DNA from: Nakaseomyces glabratus
Taxonomy: Eukaryota; Ascomycota; Saccharomycetes; Saccharomycetales; Saccharomycetaceae
Length of the DNA stretch: 64,000 nt
Direction: 5' to 3'
NCBI RefSeq assembly: GCF_010111755.1
Contig: NC_088962.1
Location: forward strand, 744,001-808,000
The position numbers and the translations under genes were made by a program. This document shows, piece by piece, positions 44,857-54,553 of the stretch; the stretch's first letter is position 1, and every line of letters starts with the position of its first letter. The notes beneath the pieces are model-generated. The model made no database searches, was not told the origin of the DNA, and was given only the letters and a program-made list of their open reading frames with translations.

Positions 44857-44886
44857 GTTTGCGTTTGCGTTTGTGTTTGTGTTTGT
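44857..44886 (+). repeat. GTTTGC/GTTTGT hexanucleotide repeat
   Basis: Five tandem hexamers, two GTTTGC and three GTTTGT, about 300 bp upstream of SUB2. Confidence 0.85.
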
Positions 44887-45173
44887 TTCCTTGGGATTGA
44901 CAAGCACCAAAGAATTTTTTGCAAAACTAGCAAAAACGAACGAAATGTGTGTGTTAAGAGATAAAGAGGGACAAAGATAGCACGTACAAGGGTATTGACT
45001 ACTGCACTCTCCGTGCATGGTGGCAATCAATGTCATCCCCCCCCTCCCATTGCTGTATAGTAAGTGGAACCCAAGTTGCTTTGGTCTTTGGTCTTTTATT
45101 GTAATGTGAAATGTAGCTTTTATCGAATCTCTGAGGGTATTGTCCCTGGTTTAGCCATGACTAGGTGGAACGC

Positions 45174-45220
45174 TAGGGTTTGCTATGTAGGGTTTGCTAT
45201 GTAGGGTTTCTCTTTAGGGC
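45174..45220 (+). promoter_or_regulatory. Cluster of TAGGGTT (Tbf1-like) motifs
   Basis: TAGGGTT occurs at 45174, 45188 and 45202, spaced exactly 14 bp, followed by TTAGGGC at 45214. Tbf1 in yeasts binds the ACCCTAA core and drives snoRNA and some other genes. Factor identity is inferred. Confidence 0.5.
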
Positions 45221-45530
45221 TTGATTTGGTGAGCTGAACGAAGTCAATATTTACCCGGCTTCCCTTCTCGCAAAAATCACATGCAGTATGTGTATAAGAT
45301 GATATGTTTTATTACTATATACGAATAGTGTTGATCATGTGATTGAGTATAGTCACATTCTACTAGTTGATAACGTGACTATTCCAACTACCCTTGCTTT
45401 TCACCGCTCCTTTCTTCTATTTGAGACTGCCTGTTACTGTACGCTTTTGTAAGACAAAGCCAGAGTTTCACCTTCTTATCAAATATAAGCCGTAACCCAA
45501 TATCCTGAGCGTAAGTAGTTTATGTATCTC

Positions 45531-45575
45531 CTGTATTCCATGTATACCCTGTATTCCATGTATACCCTGTATTCT
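45531..45575 (+). repeat. 18-bp tandem repeat, 2.4 copies
   Basis: ctgtattccatgtatacc occurs twice exactly and then begins a third copy, within the promoter region of the SERF-like gene. Confidence 0.88.
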
Positions 45576-45877
45576 ACTTATTATATTAGACATGCTCCAT
45601 GTGTCTTGGAAGGGCATTTTCTTTTGACCGCACTGGAACAAATGTAGAAAACAAAATTGCGTTGGTGCTGCTATTGTTCCTGACATTTTTGCAGTAGATC
45701 ATCTCTCGTATTCGTATGTTTCACAATGAAATGTGCTTTGAAAATTGATTCAGGTACAGAACTGATCAAAAAATAGGAACTCAGGTGGTTCTTAAGAGAC
45801 AAGATAAAGAAAAATATTTCTTCACTGTAGGTAATAAACTTAGAATTGTAGACCCATCGCAGATATACTTTGAAACA

Positions 45878-46075
45878 ATGGCTAGAGGTAACCAGAGAGA
45901 ATTGGCTCGCCAAAAGAACTTAAAGAAACAGCAAGAAGCTGCAAAGCATCAAAAGAAAGGTGATGCCAAGAAGAGAATGGAGTCTGATGCTGAAATCTTG
46001 AGACAGAAGCAAGCTGCTGCGGATGCCAGAAAAGAAGCCGAGAGATTAGAGAAGCTCAAAGCTGGCAAAAAATGA
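45878..46075 (+). CDS. SERF/4F5-family small protein (YDL085C-A homologue)
   Basis: 65 residues from the ATG at 45878; the longer open frame upstream has no ATG. MARGNQRELARQKNLKKQ is the conserved 4F5/SERF N-terminus, followed by KKRMESDAEILRQKQAAADARKEAERLEKLK. It is almost wholly helical and charged. SERF proteins modulate protein aggregation and bind RNA in animals; the yeast function is unclear. Position between SUB2 and YDL086W-type genes matches YDL085C-A. Confidence 0.92.
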   Translation: MARGNQRELARQKNLKKQQEAAKHQKKGDAKKRMESDAEILRQKQAAADARKEAERLEKLKAGKK

Positions 46076-46472
46076 GCTGCTCACGTTTCCACTTCAGCCA
46101 TACCATAGAAAACTTTTAGTTGTAATAACCTTGAATGCTTTTTTCTCGAAACAACTTGGCTCTGTGAAACAAAAATAATGAATTGAATGAATAAACAGAC
46201 TTTTTCCTTGATAAATAGGCAATTGCTCTAGTTATAACTTGATCTTTGATTGTACCCTTTTTATATATTTTTAGAGAGAAAAATATACTAATTATAAGAC
46301 GATTATAATGCCCATTGGTCTTTTCTCGTTTTTACATGCTCTATGTATATTTGTTTGTGATTGACGTACATGCACAATTCATTGTTTTTCACTTGTATTG
46401 CATTGGTTTACATTTTGTTGTATAATGATATATAACTTTTTTATATACATATGCTAGAGGTTACTGTTGTAC
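46076..46472. other. Convergent region between the SERF-like gene and TIF34
   Basis: 397 bp, AT-rich 3' flanks; no gene seen. Confidence 0.4.
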
Positions 46473-47516
46473 TTAGGCTTCGTGGCTAATATGTTCCTTA
46501 GCATCAGCGGCCTTTTCAACATCATACTTGAAATCGAAGTAGCTCTTCTCGAAGTGGTGCAAACGAACAAGACCTTCTTCACCACCGGATGTGTAGGATG
46601 TACCTTGTGGGGAAACGGCGATGGAGTTCAGAGGACCGAAATGGCCAACAACTCTACCGATCTCTTCTTCGAAAACTTTGTGGTAAATTCTGGCTTCAAA
46701 CTTACCTTCACTAGCACTGGTAGTTGTAACTTCACTGGCATCTTGACCACCACCTAGGATAACGAATTCCTTTAGAGGAGTGATGGCTGCACTATTTAGA
46801 GGACTGTCTGTTTCATATGTCTTCAACACTTTAAACGTTTCAATATCTATAATGTGAGCATTGGAGTCTCTTGAGCATGTGATAAAATAAGTACGGTCTG
46901 GGGAGAACTGTAGATCACTCACACTGTCCTTGTGTACTTGCTGGGACTCCACTAGTTTGTAGCCATCCTGAGTGTCATATTTACTGATCTTACCGTCCTT
47001 GTGACCAGCAATGATGTACTTGCCCTCACCGGACCAGCCTGCTACACTGGCAGCATCGAGACCCTCGTGTGTCACAATGGAGTGAATTGGTTCTTCTACG
47101 AACTCGGTAATTTCATTAGTTTCTGGATTTCTCTTAACTTCGTAAATTTCAATGGAACCTGGCTTCTTCATAACGTTGTCCAAGATCGCAAGGATATACT
47201 TACCACATGGGGAGAACTCGACTCTCTTCACTGGAACAGGACAGTTCCATGTCTGAACACATTGGCCGTTCATTAGAGTCCACACTTTGATGGTATAATC
47301 GGCACTACCGGTAACACAGTATAAGGAAGTGTGGTCGGAATCGATAGACCAGATAGAACCCATATGGCCATCCAACGTACCCAATCTCTCACCGTTGTTT
47401 GAGTACCAGACACTGGCAGAAATATCCTTAGAACATGTGAATAGTAGATCACCTTCTCTGTTGTACTTAACTTGCGTCAGTGGACGCTCGTGTCCCATTA
47501 AAACGATAGGTCTCAT
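46473..47516 (-). CDS. TIF34: eIF3i, translation initiation factor 3 subunit
   Basis: 347 residues from the ATG at 47516, exactly the S. cerevisiae length; the 25 upstream open codons have no ATG. It is a seven-bladed WD40 propeller (GHERPLTQVKYNREGDLLFTCSKD, GHMGSIWSIDSDHTSLYCVTGSADYTIKVW, VVGHFGPLNSIAVSPQGTSYTSGGEEGLVRLHHF). It binds eIF3g and eIF3b in the eIF3 complex on the 40S subunit. In S. cerevisiae it is YMR146C, in the segment paired with YDL082-086. Confidence 0.97.
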   Translation of the reverse strand: MRPIVLMGHERPLTQVKYNREGDLLFTCSKDISASVWYSNNGERLGTLDGHMGSIWSIDSDHTSLYCVTGSADYTIKVWTLMNGQCVQTWNCPVPVKRVEFSPCGKYILAILDNVMKKPGSIEIYEVKRNPETNEITEFVEEPIHSIVTHEGLDAASVAGWSGEGKYIIAGHKDGKISKYDTQDGYKLVESQQVHKDSVSDLQFSPDRTYFITCSRDSNAHIIDIETFKVLKTYETDSPLNSAAITPLKEFVILGGGQDASEVTTTSASEGKFEARIYHKVFEEEIGRVVGHFGPLNSIAVSPQGTSYTSGGEEGLVRLHHFEKSYFDFKYDVEKAADAKEHISHEA

Positions 47517-47978
47517 CTCAGTCTTGTTGTGTGCTGTACTTCTAGTAGCGGTTCGGCCTAGTCCACCTATAACTATCTTTAAAAGTACCACTTGCTATAG
47601 TAATGCTTCTTATTGCTATTGCTCCCATCTCTTCTCTGAATAGCTTTCCAGCACTATGTGAGTGGAAAATTTTTTTTTTTTCAATTTGTTAGTCGTGATG
47701 ATGGCAGTCACACTAGATACGTGTAACACTATCTTGAATTCTCCACAGTAATAAGACCAATTCTACTACCTGAACTGTTTGCTAGAGTCTCTCATGTTTT
47801 TGTATACAAGTCTCTATTTAGGGTGTGTATATATTCGCTTTAGATACAGGTATCTCAACAGAACTTGAAATGGAGAAGGATGGAAAAGTGAGACTATATC
47901 TGTTAATTATAGTTCTACTTGTAGGTTATGCGAGAATATAGGTTACTATTGTGCGATCGCTTGTGGGCGTGCCTAGAT
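47517..47978. other. TIF34 promoter and 3' flank of the hydrolase gene
   Basis: 462 bp. A poly-T tract lies near 47670. No gene seen. Confidence 0.4.
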
Positions 47979-48800
47979 TTAACACACATGTTCCAAAGGC
48001 TTATTGTCAGGGACATACTCACCTAGGTCTGTCTTCAACTTTCTGTTGAATTGCTCAAATAGGAAACCTAAACAGCTCTGAGTGATGGCAGCATCGTATC
48101 TACCCTTGCTGAACTCATCACGGATGAACGCATGCTGAGCATCCAGGATCTCCAAGAAGGTGAAATTAACACCTTGGTCTCTCAGGGTCTTTCTGATCAA
48201 ATCTCTGCCTTCTGGAGAGACATGTGTGTCAGCGGTACCGAAGATCAGCACCAATTCCTGGTCCTTCGAGGCTTCCTGGGAAACACGCTCCAAAGAGTCA
48301 TCGTTCTTGCCAAGACCAAGACTCTTCAAATGGATATCTGTTGGGAAGAAACATGTTGCACAGTTAACTCTCTTGTCCAACAGGGCTCTGAAGGCCAAAT
48401 GGCCACCTAGACACATACCAGTAGCCCCGATCCTCTTACCGTCAAACTGTGGTAAGCTGTACAACAGGTCACAACACAGCTTGTTGTCCTCATCATAGGA
48501 AGGAATTGGCTTCTTAATCTTGTACTCGTTACCAAGGTCAGTACCTTTCACATCATATGGCAAAGGCTCGGGCCCAATGAAGTTGTGGTAAATTGCAGGG
48601 GCAACAACAACATAGCCTTCCGAGGCAATCTTCTGAGCAAAACGAGCGACAGGGCCAGTGACTTGGTAGATTTCACTGTACACAATTACACCTGGGAACT
48701 TGGCATTTGGGTAACCCTTCACCTTTGGACTGAAGACAAAGATACGCAAGGTGTTACCTTCCTTTGTCTTGACGTCGTGGTAGCTTTCTGTGATTAGCAT
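47979..48800 (-). CDS. Dienelactone-hydrolase family protein (YDL086W homologue)
   Basis: 273 residues from the ATG at 48800, the exact S. cerevisiae YDL086W length; the open frame continues upstream only from a GTG. Alpha/beta-hydrolase fold with the dienelactone-hydrolase nucleophile elbow [10 protein letters not shown] (Cys near residue 129), acid in [12 protein letters not shown] and histidine in [15 protein letters not shown]. The family hydrolyses carboxymethylenebutenolides; the yeast substrate is unknown. Very strongly conserved with YDL086W through to the C-terminal PLEHVC. Confidence 0.94.
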   Translation of the reverse strand: MLITESYHDVKTKEGNTLRIFVFSPKVKGYPNAKFPGVIVYSEIYQVTGPVARFAQKIASEGYVVVAPAIYHNFIGPEPLPYDVKGTDLGNEYKIKKPIPSYDEDNKLCCDLLYSLPQFDGKRIGATGMCLGGHLAFRALLDKRVNCATCFFPTDIHLKSLGLGKNDDSLERVSQEASKDQELVLIFGTADTHVSPEGRDLIRKTLRDQGVNFTFLEILDAQHAFIRDEFSKGRYDAAITQSCLGFLFEQFNRKLKTDLGEYVPDNKPLEHVC

Positions 48801-49412
48801 GTTATCAGTACTTCTTAGGTCAATTGCCAGCTTTGTCTCAAGGGCATCAAAACAGCTTGTTTGAACTAACACCAAATTCCTCACTGCTTATATACTTTCT
48901 AACTTAGCAGGGTTGTGAACATCCCAGTGTCCTCCCTTGCCCCCCCCATTGTCGATCGCTCATTGCACATCATTGAGATGAGCGATCCCCTAATGTCCTA
49001 CGTATAGAATGTGTCTAGCTCTATGTACTTCATTGTGTGAGGGCTTGCCATATACTTCGAGTTGAAAGGATATCTAAAGTAAAGCAATGTCATCAGTGAG
49101 CTGTTAATATGTGCTATGTTATCAACGGCGTCTTACTAGGTATCGAATTCTATACAACCCAATTGGCTACCTTATATATTTAACGTTTAGGTCAAATTGG
49201 TCCAGAGCATTGCTTTGAGCACTGGGCATCGCCTAATTAGGAAAAAAATCGAATTTCTGAGTACTGGGATAAACACCAAAAAATATACTGAGTAGCGATG
49301 AGCTGATGTCAAACTGGCGTATTTCACATAGTCATACCAGTTATTCAATAGGAATTTGTTGTCCAGGAGTCAGTTTTTGGCGTGAATCTGGTGTGACAGT
49401 GTACTATTGCAG
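48801..49412. other. Divergent promoter region before the frameshifted gene
   Basis: 612 bp between the hydrolase ATG and the first ATG of the T5orf172 gene. A CCCCCCC run lies near 48940. No other gene seen. Confidence 0.4.
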
Positions 49413-50193
49413 ATGACTAATAAGACTATGGTGGTTCGATGCCTTAGGCATTACTAAGAAAGGTTTACCGTGTAAGATCAAGTTGAATGATCCCAATGAG
49501 AAGTACTGCCACTTCCACAAGTGGCAGTCGCCTAACCATCATACAGAGAAGCTGATGAGTGTTGGTAAGAAGGCCGGTTTCATATACATATATACATATA
49601 TGCATCTCTATGAATCATTCTTCAATAAGGACAAAAAGAAGAGCCAATTGGACTGGCTATATATTGACAAATCTATTATTTCGCAGAAGAAAGAGAACCA
49701 GAAGCGTCAACTGTGGAATGACAGAGAGAATATACTCTGCAAAATAGGGATGACCACTAAGCCAATGGTGTCTACTAGACTGTTGGAATGGCAGAATACT
49801 TGTAAAAACCCTGTGATAAACTTAACACCTGACAGAATCGAGCAATTGATATATGCGTATGATACAAAAACAAAGAAAATCAACAGTATATCGACGCTAC
49901 TGACAAAATTAGAATTGAAGAAGGAGAAGCCGCAGTCAAGGCAAGAATCCCCTTTGGATCTATTGACGTATAAAGATGGTGGGTTTTTTATAGATGGAAC
50001 AAGTAATCTGAATTTATCCGAAGTAGAGAATAGGATACATAGATTTCTGTGGGAAAAGTATGGAAAAGGATTCATTTACTGTTATGGATGTGACCCAATG
50101 GGACAAAAGAGGCACACTGAGTGGTTTCACTTACCAATCAGAGATTTAAGTTCAGTAATGCGTACCATAGACGCCTTTTGTTATTCAGGTTAA
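49413..50193 (+). CDS. T5orf172/Mug113-like (GIY-YIG-fold) protein read through a +1 frameshift
   Basis: The ATG at 49413 (another in frame at 49428) opens a 14-codon frame ending at TAA 49455-49457. Shifting +1 at CTT-AGG-C (49443-49449) joins residues MTNKTMVVRCL to GITKKGLPCK and continues to a stop at 50193, giving 259 residues. The joined motif RC-x-G-x-T-x-K-G-x-x-C...YCHFH is the Cys/His motif found before T5orf172 domains. The domain follows: GFIYIYTY (GIY-like), ILCKIGMTTKPMVSTRLLEW (YIG-like), then ENRIHRFLW and HTEWFHLP. Catalysis is unproven. The second frame has no ATG before its conserved start, so it cannot begin independently. Confidence 0.75.
49443..49449 (+). promoter_or_regulatory. 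Putative programmed +1 frameshift site CTT-AGG-C
   Basis: Exact match to the Ty1 and ABP140 heptamer. On that signal, tRNA-Leu(UAG) slips from CUU to UUA while the rare AGG codon waits in the A site, so GGC is read next. Here the shift gives Leu-Gly, which keeps the conserved motif. The zero frame ends two codons later. Confidence 0.75.
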
Positions 50194-50260
50194 AATTCGT
50201 TTATTGTGCATAGAGTAACCATTATTTTCATTGTATGACTGTAACCCCCTATTCAGAGTA

Positions 50261-51274
50261 CTAATATTGTAATTGGTCCAAAAACTGTCTGAAGTCTGCA
50301 AGGATATTAGTAAATATTGTTGCAGTAATATTATAAGTTCCAGCTCTTCCCAATTTCAGGTTCTTAATTAAAAGATCAGCAATTTGTTCAAAACGCTCCA
50401 TATGTAAATCAACATTTGCTGGAGTCTCTGGTATTCTTACCAGCAATGTTTTGATCTTCGAAGTTGTTTCGTATATGGATTTCTCCGAAGATAATCCATC
50501 GTGTAATTGCCGTATTGCCGCTTTTGTTGTGAAATAAGATGCTGGTAAGAGCAATTTTTGATTTCTAGGATCGACAGTGAAATTCACAATATAATAATCA
50601 TTCTCAGGCCCAAAGTTTGTATTTATAGTTGGAATAAATTCTGAGATAAAATATTTTGTTGCAATTATTGCATTTGTGACGTTAGTATTGGTACATTTCT
50701 CAAAGAACTCTAATGAGTCCACATAACCACCGTTTTCGAGGCATTTGCTATACAAGCCCTCTTGGAGGTTATTGATAAAGACGGTAATACGTTTTCCTGT
50801 TGCCAGTGCCATAAGCATAGCATCTATTACACATTTAGAATCTGCCAGGTCTCTACATTCAATAAATGTGTAATTACCACTGCTCCTGTACGGATGGAGT
50901 AACTTTGCTTCGTCAGCCTCCAAGTATAATTGTTCCAGTCCACCCTCAAGTACTAACTCTGCAAGTGAATCATCAACTTGGGCCTCCTCTTGGTTTGCCA
51001 AATCATTTTCGTTTATCATTTGTTCTTCCAGTAGGTCCATTGCTTCACATTGATCAGAATCAATAACTGAAAATTTTTTCAGTAGTGAATATGCACATTT
51101 TGAGTCAATGTTGATCACTTCGACATTATATCTTCTAACTAATAAATTGCACACATTCCATCCTGTTTTCGACATTGTACCTCCTACAATAAGCACAGCA
51201 TCTCGCCCAGGAACCAATTTCTTTCCTGTATCGATGTACTTGTAGAGGAAGCCGATGATACTGCGTAGGTGCAT
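50261..51274 (-). CDS. TDA5: Tda5-like SDR-fold protein
   Basis: 337 residues. After a short helical N-terminus (MHLRSIIGFLYKYIDTGKKL) comes a Rossmann-like segment PGRDAVLIVGGTMSKTGWNVCNLL with the nucleotide-binding glycines (GGxxxxxG), then RYNVEVINIDSK. The rest is weakly conserved, with FINNL near residue 169 and a C-terminal ANVDLHMERFEQIADLLIKNLKLGRAGTYNI. Length and layout fit S. cerevisiae Tda5 (YLR426W, 326 residues), a short-chain-dehydrogenase-like protein of unknown role. The name rests on general resemblance and is uncertain. It converges on the frameshifted gene with 67 bp between stop codons. Confidence 0.6.
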   Translation of the reverse strand: MHLRSIIGFLYKYIDTGKKLVPGRDAVLIVGGTMSKTGWNVCNLLVRRYNVEVINIDSKCAYSLLKKFSVIDSDQCEAMDLLEEQMINENDLANQEEAQVDDSLAELVLEGGLEQLYLEADEAKLLHPYRSSGNYTFIECRDLADSKCVIDAMLMALATGKRITVFINNLQEGLYSKCLENGGYVDSLEFFEKCTNTNVTNAIIATKYFISEFIPTINTNFGPENDYYIVNFTVDPRNQKLLLPASYFTTKAAIRQLHDGLSSEKSIYETTSKIKTLLVRIPETPANVDLHMERFEQIADLLIKNLKLGRAGTYNITATIFTNILADFRQFLDQLQY

Positions 51275-51749
51275 TATTGAAGGTGCGATATATATTTTAT
51301 TTCCGTACTAATATTACAAAAATTATCCGTAGTACATATTGCTATCACAGATTCAAATGGCAATGGTCTAAAACCATATTCCCAGTAATGCTAACTTTAT
51401 TATCAAAGCTTGTATAAATTTCATAGGATCTTGGCGTATGGCTAAGATAATTCACAACTACAGGATCACTACTCTTTCTACCCTACACAAAAACTATAAA
51501 ACCAATCTAATGATAGTATATCAATCAATGCTATAAATGTAATTGTATACGTTATGTGATTTCCTTCTTCAAATTGCTTTGGCACTTTGGTGCATGTTAG
51601 GGCGGTAGATAAATAGTCATCACTTCAAGCCTGTTACATAACCGATTATCCATCAGTTTAGTATAGTAGTAACAGTATTTTGTTGTGGTTTTCTAATTAT
51701 TTACACAAGAAACGCATATTCGCTTTATGCACAACTGAACTAACTAGCG
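51275..51749. other. Divergent TDA5-LUC7 promoter region
   Basis: 475 bp, AT-rich, no gene or specific element recognised. Confidence 0.4.
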
Positions 51750-52496
51750 ATGTCGGCAGCTGCAGAACAAAGGAAACAGATTCGGCAGCTCATGGGAGGC
51801 CATGAGGTGCATTACAGCCGTTACAATAGAGGGCAATTTGATAAAGATAGATATTTGAGGAATGAGCTGACGGATCCAAGGGTATGTAAATCGTACTTGG
51901 TTGGTGAATGTCCCTATGACTTATTTCAAGGTACTAAGCAAAGTTTAGGTCGCTGCCCCCAGATTCATCTTGCAAAACACAAGCTGAAATATGAAAGAGA
52001 AACCGAAATAGAAGGGAAAAGGTATCCAGAATTCGAACGAGAGTATTTTATGATATTATCAAAATTCGTAAGTGAATGTGACAATCAAATATCGGTGGCA
52101 ATTAGAAAACTAGAACACACACCTGAGGAAAAGAAACTTATACAGCAAGTGACAGCAGAACTTGACAATATAGATACTAAGATTGCTTTGATGACCGAGG
52201 AAATTGAGATTCTGGCCCATAATAATGAAACCACAAAGGCCCTTTTGCAATCAGTAAAACTACAAAAGCTTAAACAAGAGAGAAAAATAGTAGCCAAAAA
52301 GGTACGAAACATTACAGAAAATGTGGGCCAAAGTGCACAACAGAAATTACAGGTATGCGATGTGTGTGGTGCCTACCTTTCCAGACTAGACACTGATAGA
52401 AGACTTGCTGACCATTTCCTGGGCAAAGTGCATATTGGATACGCTAAGATGAGAGAACAATACATGTACTATAAACAAAAATTGAATCGTTCTTAA
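51750..52496 (+). CDS. LUC7: Luc7, U1 snRNP subunit
   Basis: 248 residues (S. cerevisiae 261). It stabilises U1 snRNA pairing with 5' splice sites. Conserved N-terminal AAEQRKQIRQLMGG, first zinc finger KSYLVGECPYDLFQGTKQSLGRCPQIHL (CCCH type), a helical middle, and second finger VCDVCGAYLSRLDTDRRLADHFLGKVHIGY (C2H2 type). The C-terminus is shorter than in S. cerevisiae. It starts a block in the same order and orientation as YDL087C-YDL093W. Confidence 0.96.
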   Translation: MSAAAEQRKQIRQLMGGHEVHYSRYNRGQFDKDRYLRNELTDPRVCKSYLVGECPYDLFQGTKQSLGRCPQIHLAKHKLKYERETEIEGKRYPEFEREYFMILSKFVSECDNQISVAIRKLEHTPEEKKLIQQVTAELDNIDTKIALMTEEIEILAHNNETTKALLQSVKLQKLKQERKIVAKKVRNITENVGQSAQQKLQVCDVCGAYLSRLDTDRRLADHFLGKVHIGYAKMREQYMYYKQKLNRS

Positions 52497-52971
52497 TAGG
52501 AACACAAAAATGATATCTGCGTCTAGCTAGATAAATTATAACCAGAATTATCGTTTTTACAGTTTGATTATATTTACATGTCATCGCATTTTTTTAGCTC
52601 ATCGCGAGATCACAAACAAAAATGAAAACTCAAAAAGTTATCATTAGATAAAAGTGGAAAACACATAGGCATTATATCAGAAAATAATATTCTTTTAGCT
52701 ACAAGTAGTTAAACCCTCTATCATAAAAATATATAAATTTTAACACCTTGGCTTTGAACTTTTGAAATATCATTTATTAGAGTTGTTTCACATTTACAGC
52801 AAGGATAATAGCTTCATTTTTATCAGACTAAAGAAATAACCTTAAACTTTTAGTCCCTAGATTTTATTAGAAAGACTTAGAGTTATTGGTCTATTTTAAA
52901 GAAGGAATCAGCATTCACTTATAAGGCAAAGTGTCAGACAGTTATTTATTTGTTTCTATTTTTCCTATAAC
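52497..52971. other. LUC7-ASM4 intergenic region
   Basis: 475 bp, strongly AT-rich; no gene seen. Confidence 0.4.
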
Positions 52972-54432
52972 ATGACAGCCTCGGTTAAACAGGATCGCTT
53001 CTCAAATGTTAATTTACTGTATTCAATCCAGGATAAATACCAGACCAATCAGGACCAATCATTTCATTCAAACCAATCAAATTTATCTACTACAGGAAAC
53101 TACAATGCATTGAAATCTTTATCTATGTTACCTCCTCCAAGTATGGGAATGGCCACAAACTCAGACGTTGGTACCAAAAATGATATGGGATCTGTTTCTT
53201 GGTATAATAACCCCAAAAAGAAGTCTAATCTACATAATAACTTGTCTAAGAGATCCCTATTGCTTAGATCTACTGGAAATGAGAATAAATCTGAAACTTC
53301 TTCCGGTATACACCTAAAGAACAATGGATTTAACTTGGCTGATTTTAGTAAGAAAGACTCAAGTGATCTATTACAGAAAAAAGATAATCTCGGTGCTACT
53401 GATATATATAATAGCACAACAGACTATCCTCCAACTACATCCTTGCATGACTGGCAAAGAGAAGACGAGTTTGGTATTGTTCAAACAGCTTCAAATACAT
53501 CGAATTATGGTGAGCCCAACAGTAAGTCTTATCATAACAACAGTTATGGTGGGTTAATCAAAACCCCTAATGTTTTTGACAAGAGTGGCCAAAGCAGTGG
53601 TTACAAATTATCATCCACCATTGGTAAAAACAATACGGATGTTAACAAGAATGACAATAATTCCGCGATATACAGTGAAAGTGCCGTTATTGTGTTCGGC
53701 TATCCAGAATATTTATCAAATCAAGTCATCACACATTTTTCTCACTTTGGTAATATTTTGGAAGATTTTGAAATTCTTAGGAGCTCAACAGGTATAAACA
53801 ATAATACTTTCAGATTACACGCCAACTTGAACGCATTACAAGAAGGCAGTATGAGTACAAAACTGCCTATCTTTACAGGTGAAGGATGGGTAAAAATAAC
53901 GTACGACTCTCCTACTTCTGCGTTGCGTGCATTGAAAGAAAACGGTACAGTATTTACTGGGCATTTGATCGGTTGTATCCCGTACAGTAAGAGTGCTGTC
54001 GAGCAGCTAGCCTTAATCTCAGTTGATAAGTCAGATGATATTGGCAGTATAGATTTAGGACAAATTAATAAGTCAGTTAACGAAGACAGTAGGAATAAAG
54101 GTAGCAATGGTAAGGTATATCCTTCGTTAGGTTCGGTTGACCATATTGAACCCATAAATGGAAGGCAAAAGGAAGCTAACATGAAAAGCTTTGGAACACC
54201 TATAATAAATAATAATCAGCAGTACTTGGATCATTCAATAATGGCTCATCCAAGACATAAGTTGGATATACAGGACGGTAAATCCTTATTTGTTCATAAC
54301 TCGAGTCACCATAAGACACAATTTCTTGATAACATTGAAAAGAAGATCAAGGAAAAAGAAGCTAATAAGAATGAGTCAGGTTCTTGGTCAGGCCGATTGA
54401 CTAATTGGGTATTTGGGTGGGACAATATATAG
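52972..54432 (+). CDS. ASM4: Nuclear-pore protein of the Nup53/Asm4 (Nup35) family
   Basis: 486 residues. The disordered N-terminal half has a conserved SWYNNPKKK segment near residue 80. An Nup35-type RRM (MPPN) domain lies at about 235-350: AVIVFGYPEYLSNQVITHFSHFGNILEDFEIL, then GEGWVKITYDS and GHLIGCIPYS. The last 20 residues (SGRLTNWVFGWDNI) form the amphipathic membrane-binding helix. These nucleoporins bind Nup170 and Nic96 and curve the pore membrane. Position between LUC7 and NUR1 gives ASM4 (YDL088C), but the C-terminal DGKSLF...LTNWVFGWD is close to Nup53. The symbol is positional. Confidence 0.9.
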   Translation: MTASVKQDRFSNVNLLYSIQDKYQTNQDQSFHSNQSNLSTTGNYNALKSLSMLPPPSMGMATNSDVGTKNDMGSVSWYNNPKKKSNLHNNLSKRSLLLRSTGNENKSETSSGIHLKNNGFNLADFSKKDSSDLLQKKDNLGATDIYNSTTDYPPTTSLHDWQREDEFGIVQTASNTSNYGEPNSKSYHNNSYGGLIKTPNVFDKSGQSSGYKLSSTIGKNNTDVNKNDNNSAIYSESAVIVFGYPEYLSNQVITHFSHFGNILEDFEILRSSTGINNNTFRLHANLNALQEGSMSTKLPIFTGEGWVKITYDSPTSALRALKENGTVFTGHLIGCIPYSKSAVEQLALISVDKSDDIGSIDLGQINKSVNEDSRNKGSNGKVYPSLGSVDHIEPINGRQKEANMKSFGTPIINNNQQYLDHSIMAHPRHKLDIQDGKSLFVHNSSHHKTQFLDNIEKKIKEKEANKNESGSWSGRLTNWVFGWDNI

Positions 54433-54553
54433 AACAGTAGTGTTATAGCATTCGTTTTGAACAACAATGGATACATAAATATATATCAATAATACAATTT
54501 CATCTTTCAAAATTCAATTGTATTAATATACTGGGATTATGGCTTGTATGCAG

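Larger units (their letters stand above)
44557..45877. other. Divergent intergenic region between SUB2 and the SERF-like gene
   Basis: 1.32 kb. NDE2, between these genes in S. cerevisiae, is absent. It holds a GTTTGC/GTTTGT repeat (44857-44886), a cluster of TAGGGTT motifs (45174-45220) and an 18-bp tandem repeat (45531-45575). No gene recognised; the TAGGGTT cluster could mark an unrecognised snoRNA promoter. Confidence 0.45.

Noticed and set aside
45277..45345. Two CDEI-like sequences (ATCACATG and CATGTGAT) suggesting a centromere
   Set aside because: There is no adjacent 80-bp very AT-rich CDEII and no CDEIII (TTTCCGAA) element at the right distance.
49433..49443. GGTTCGATGCC looks like a tRNA B box
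   Set aside because: No A box or cloverleaf can be built around it, and it lies inside the conserved coding motif of the frameshifted gene.
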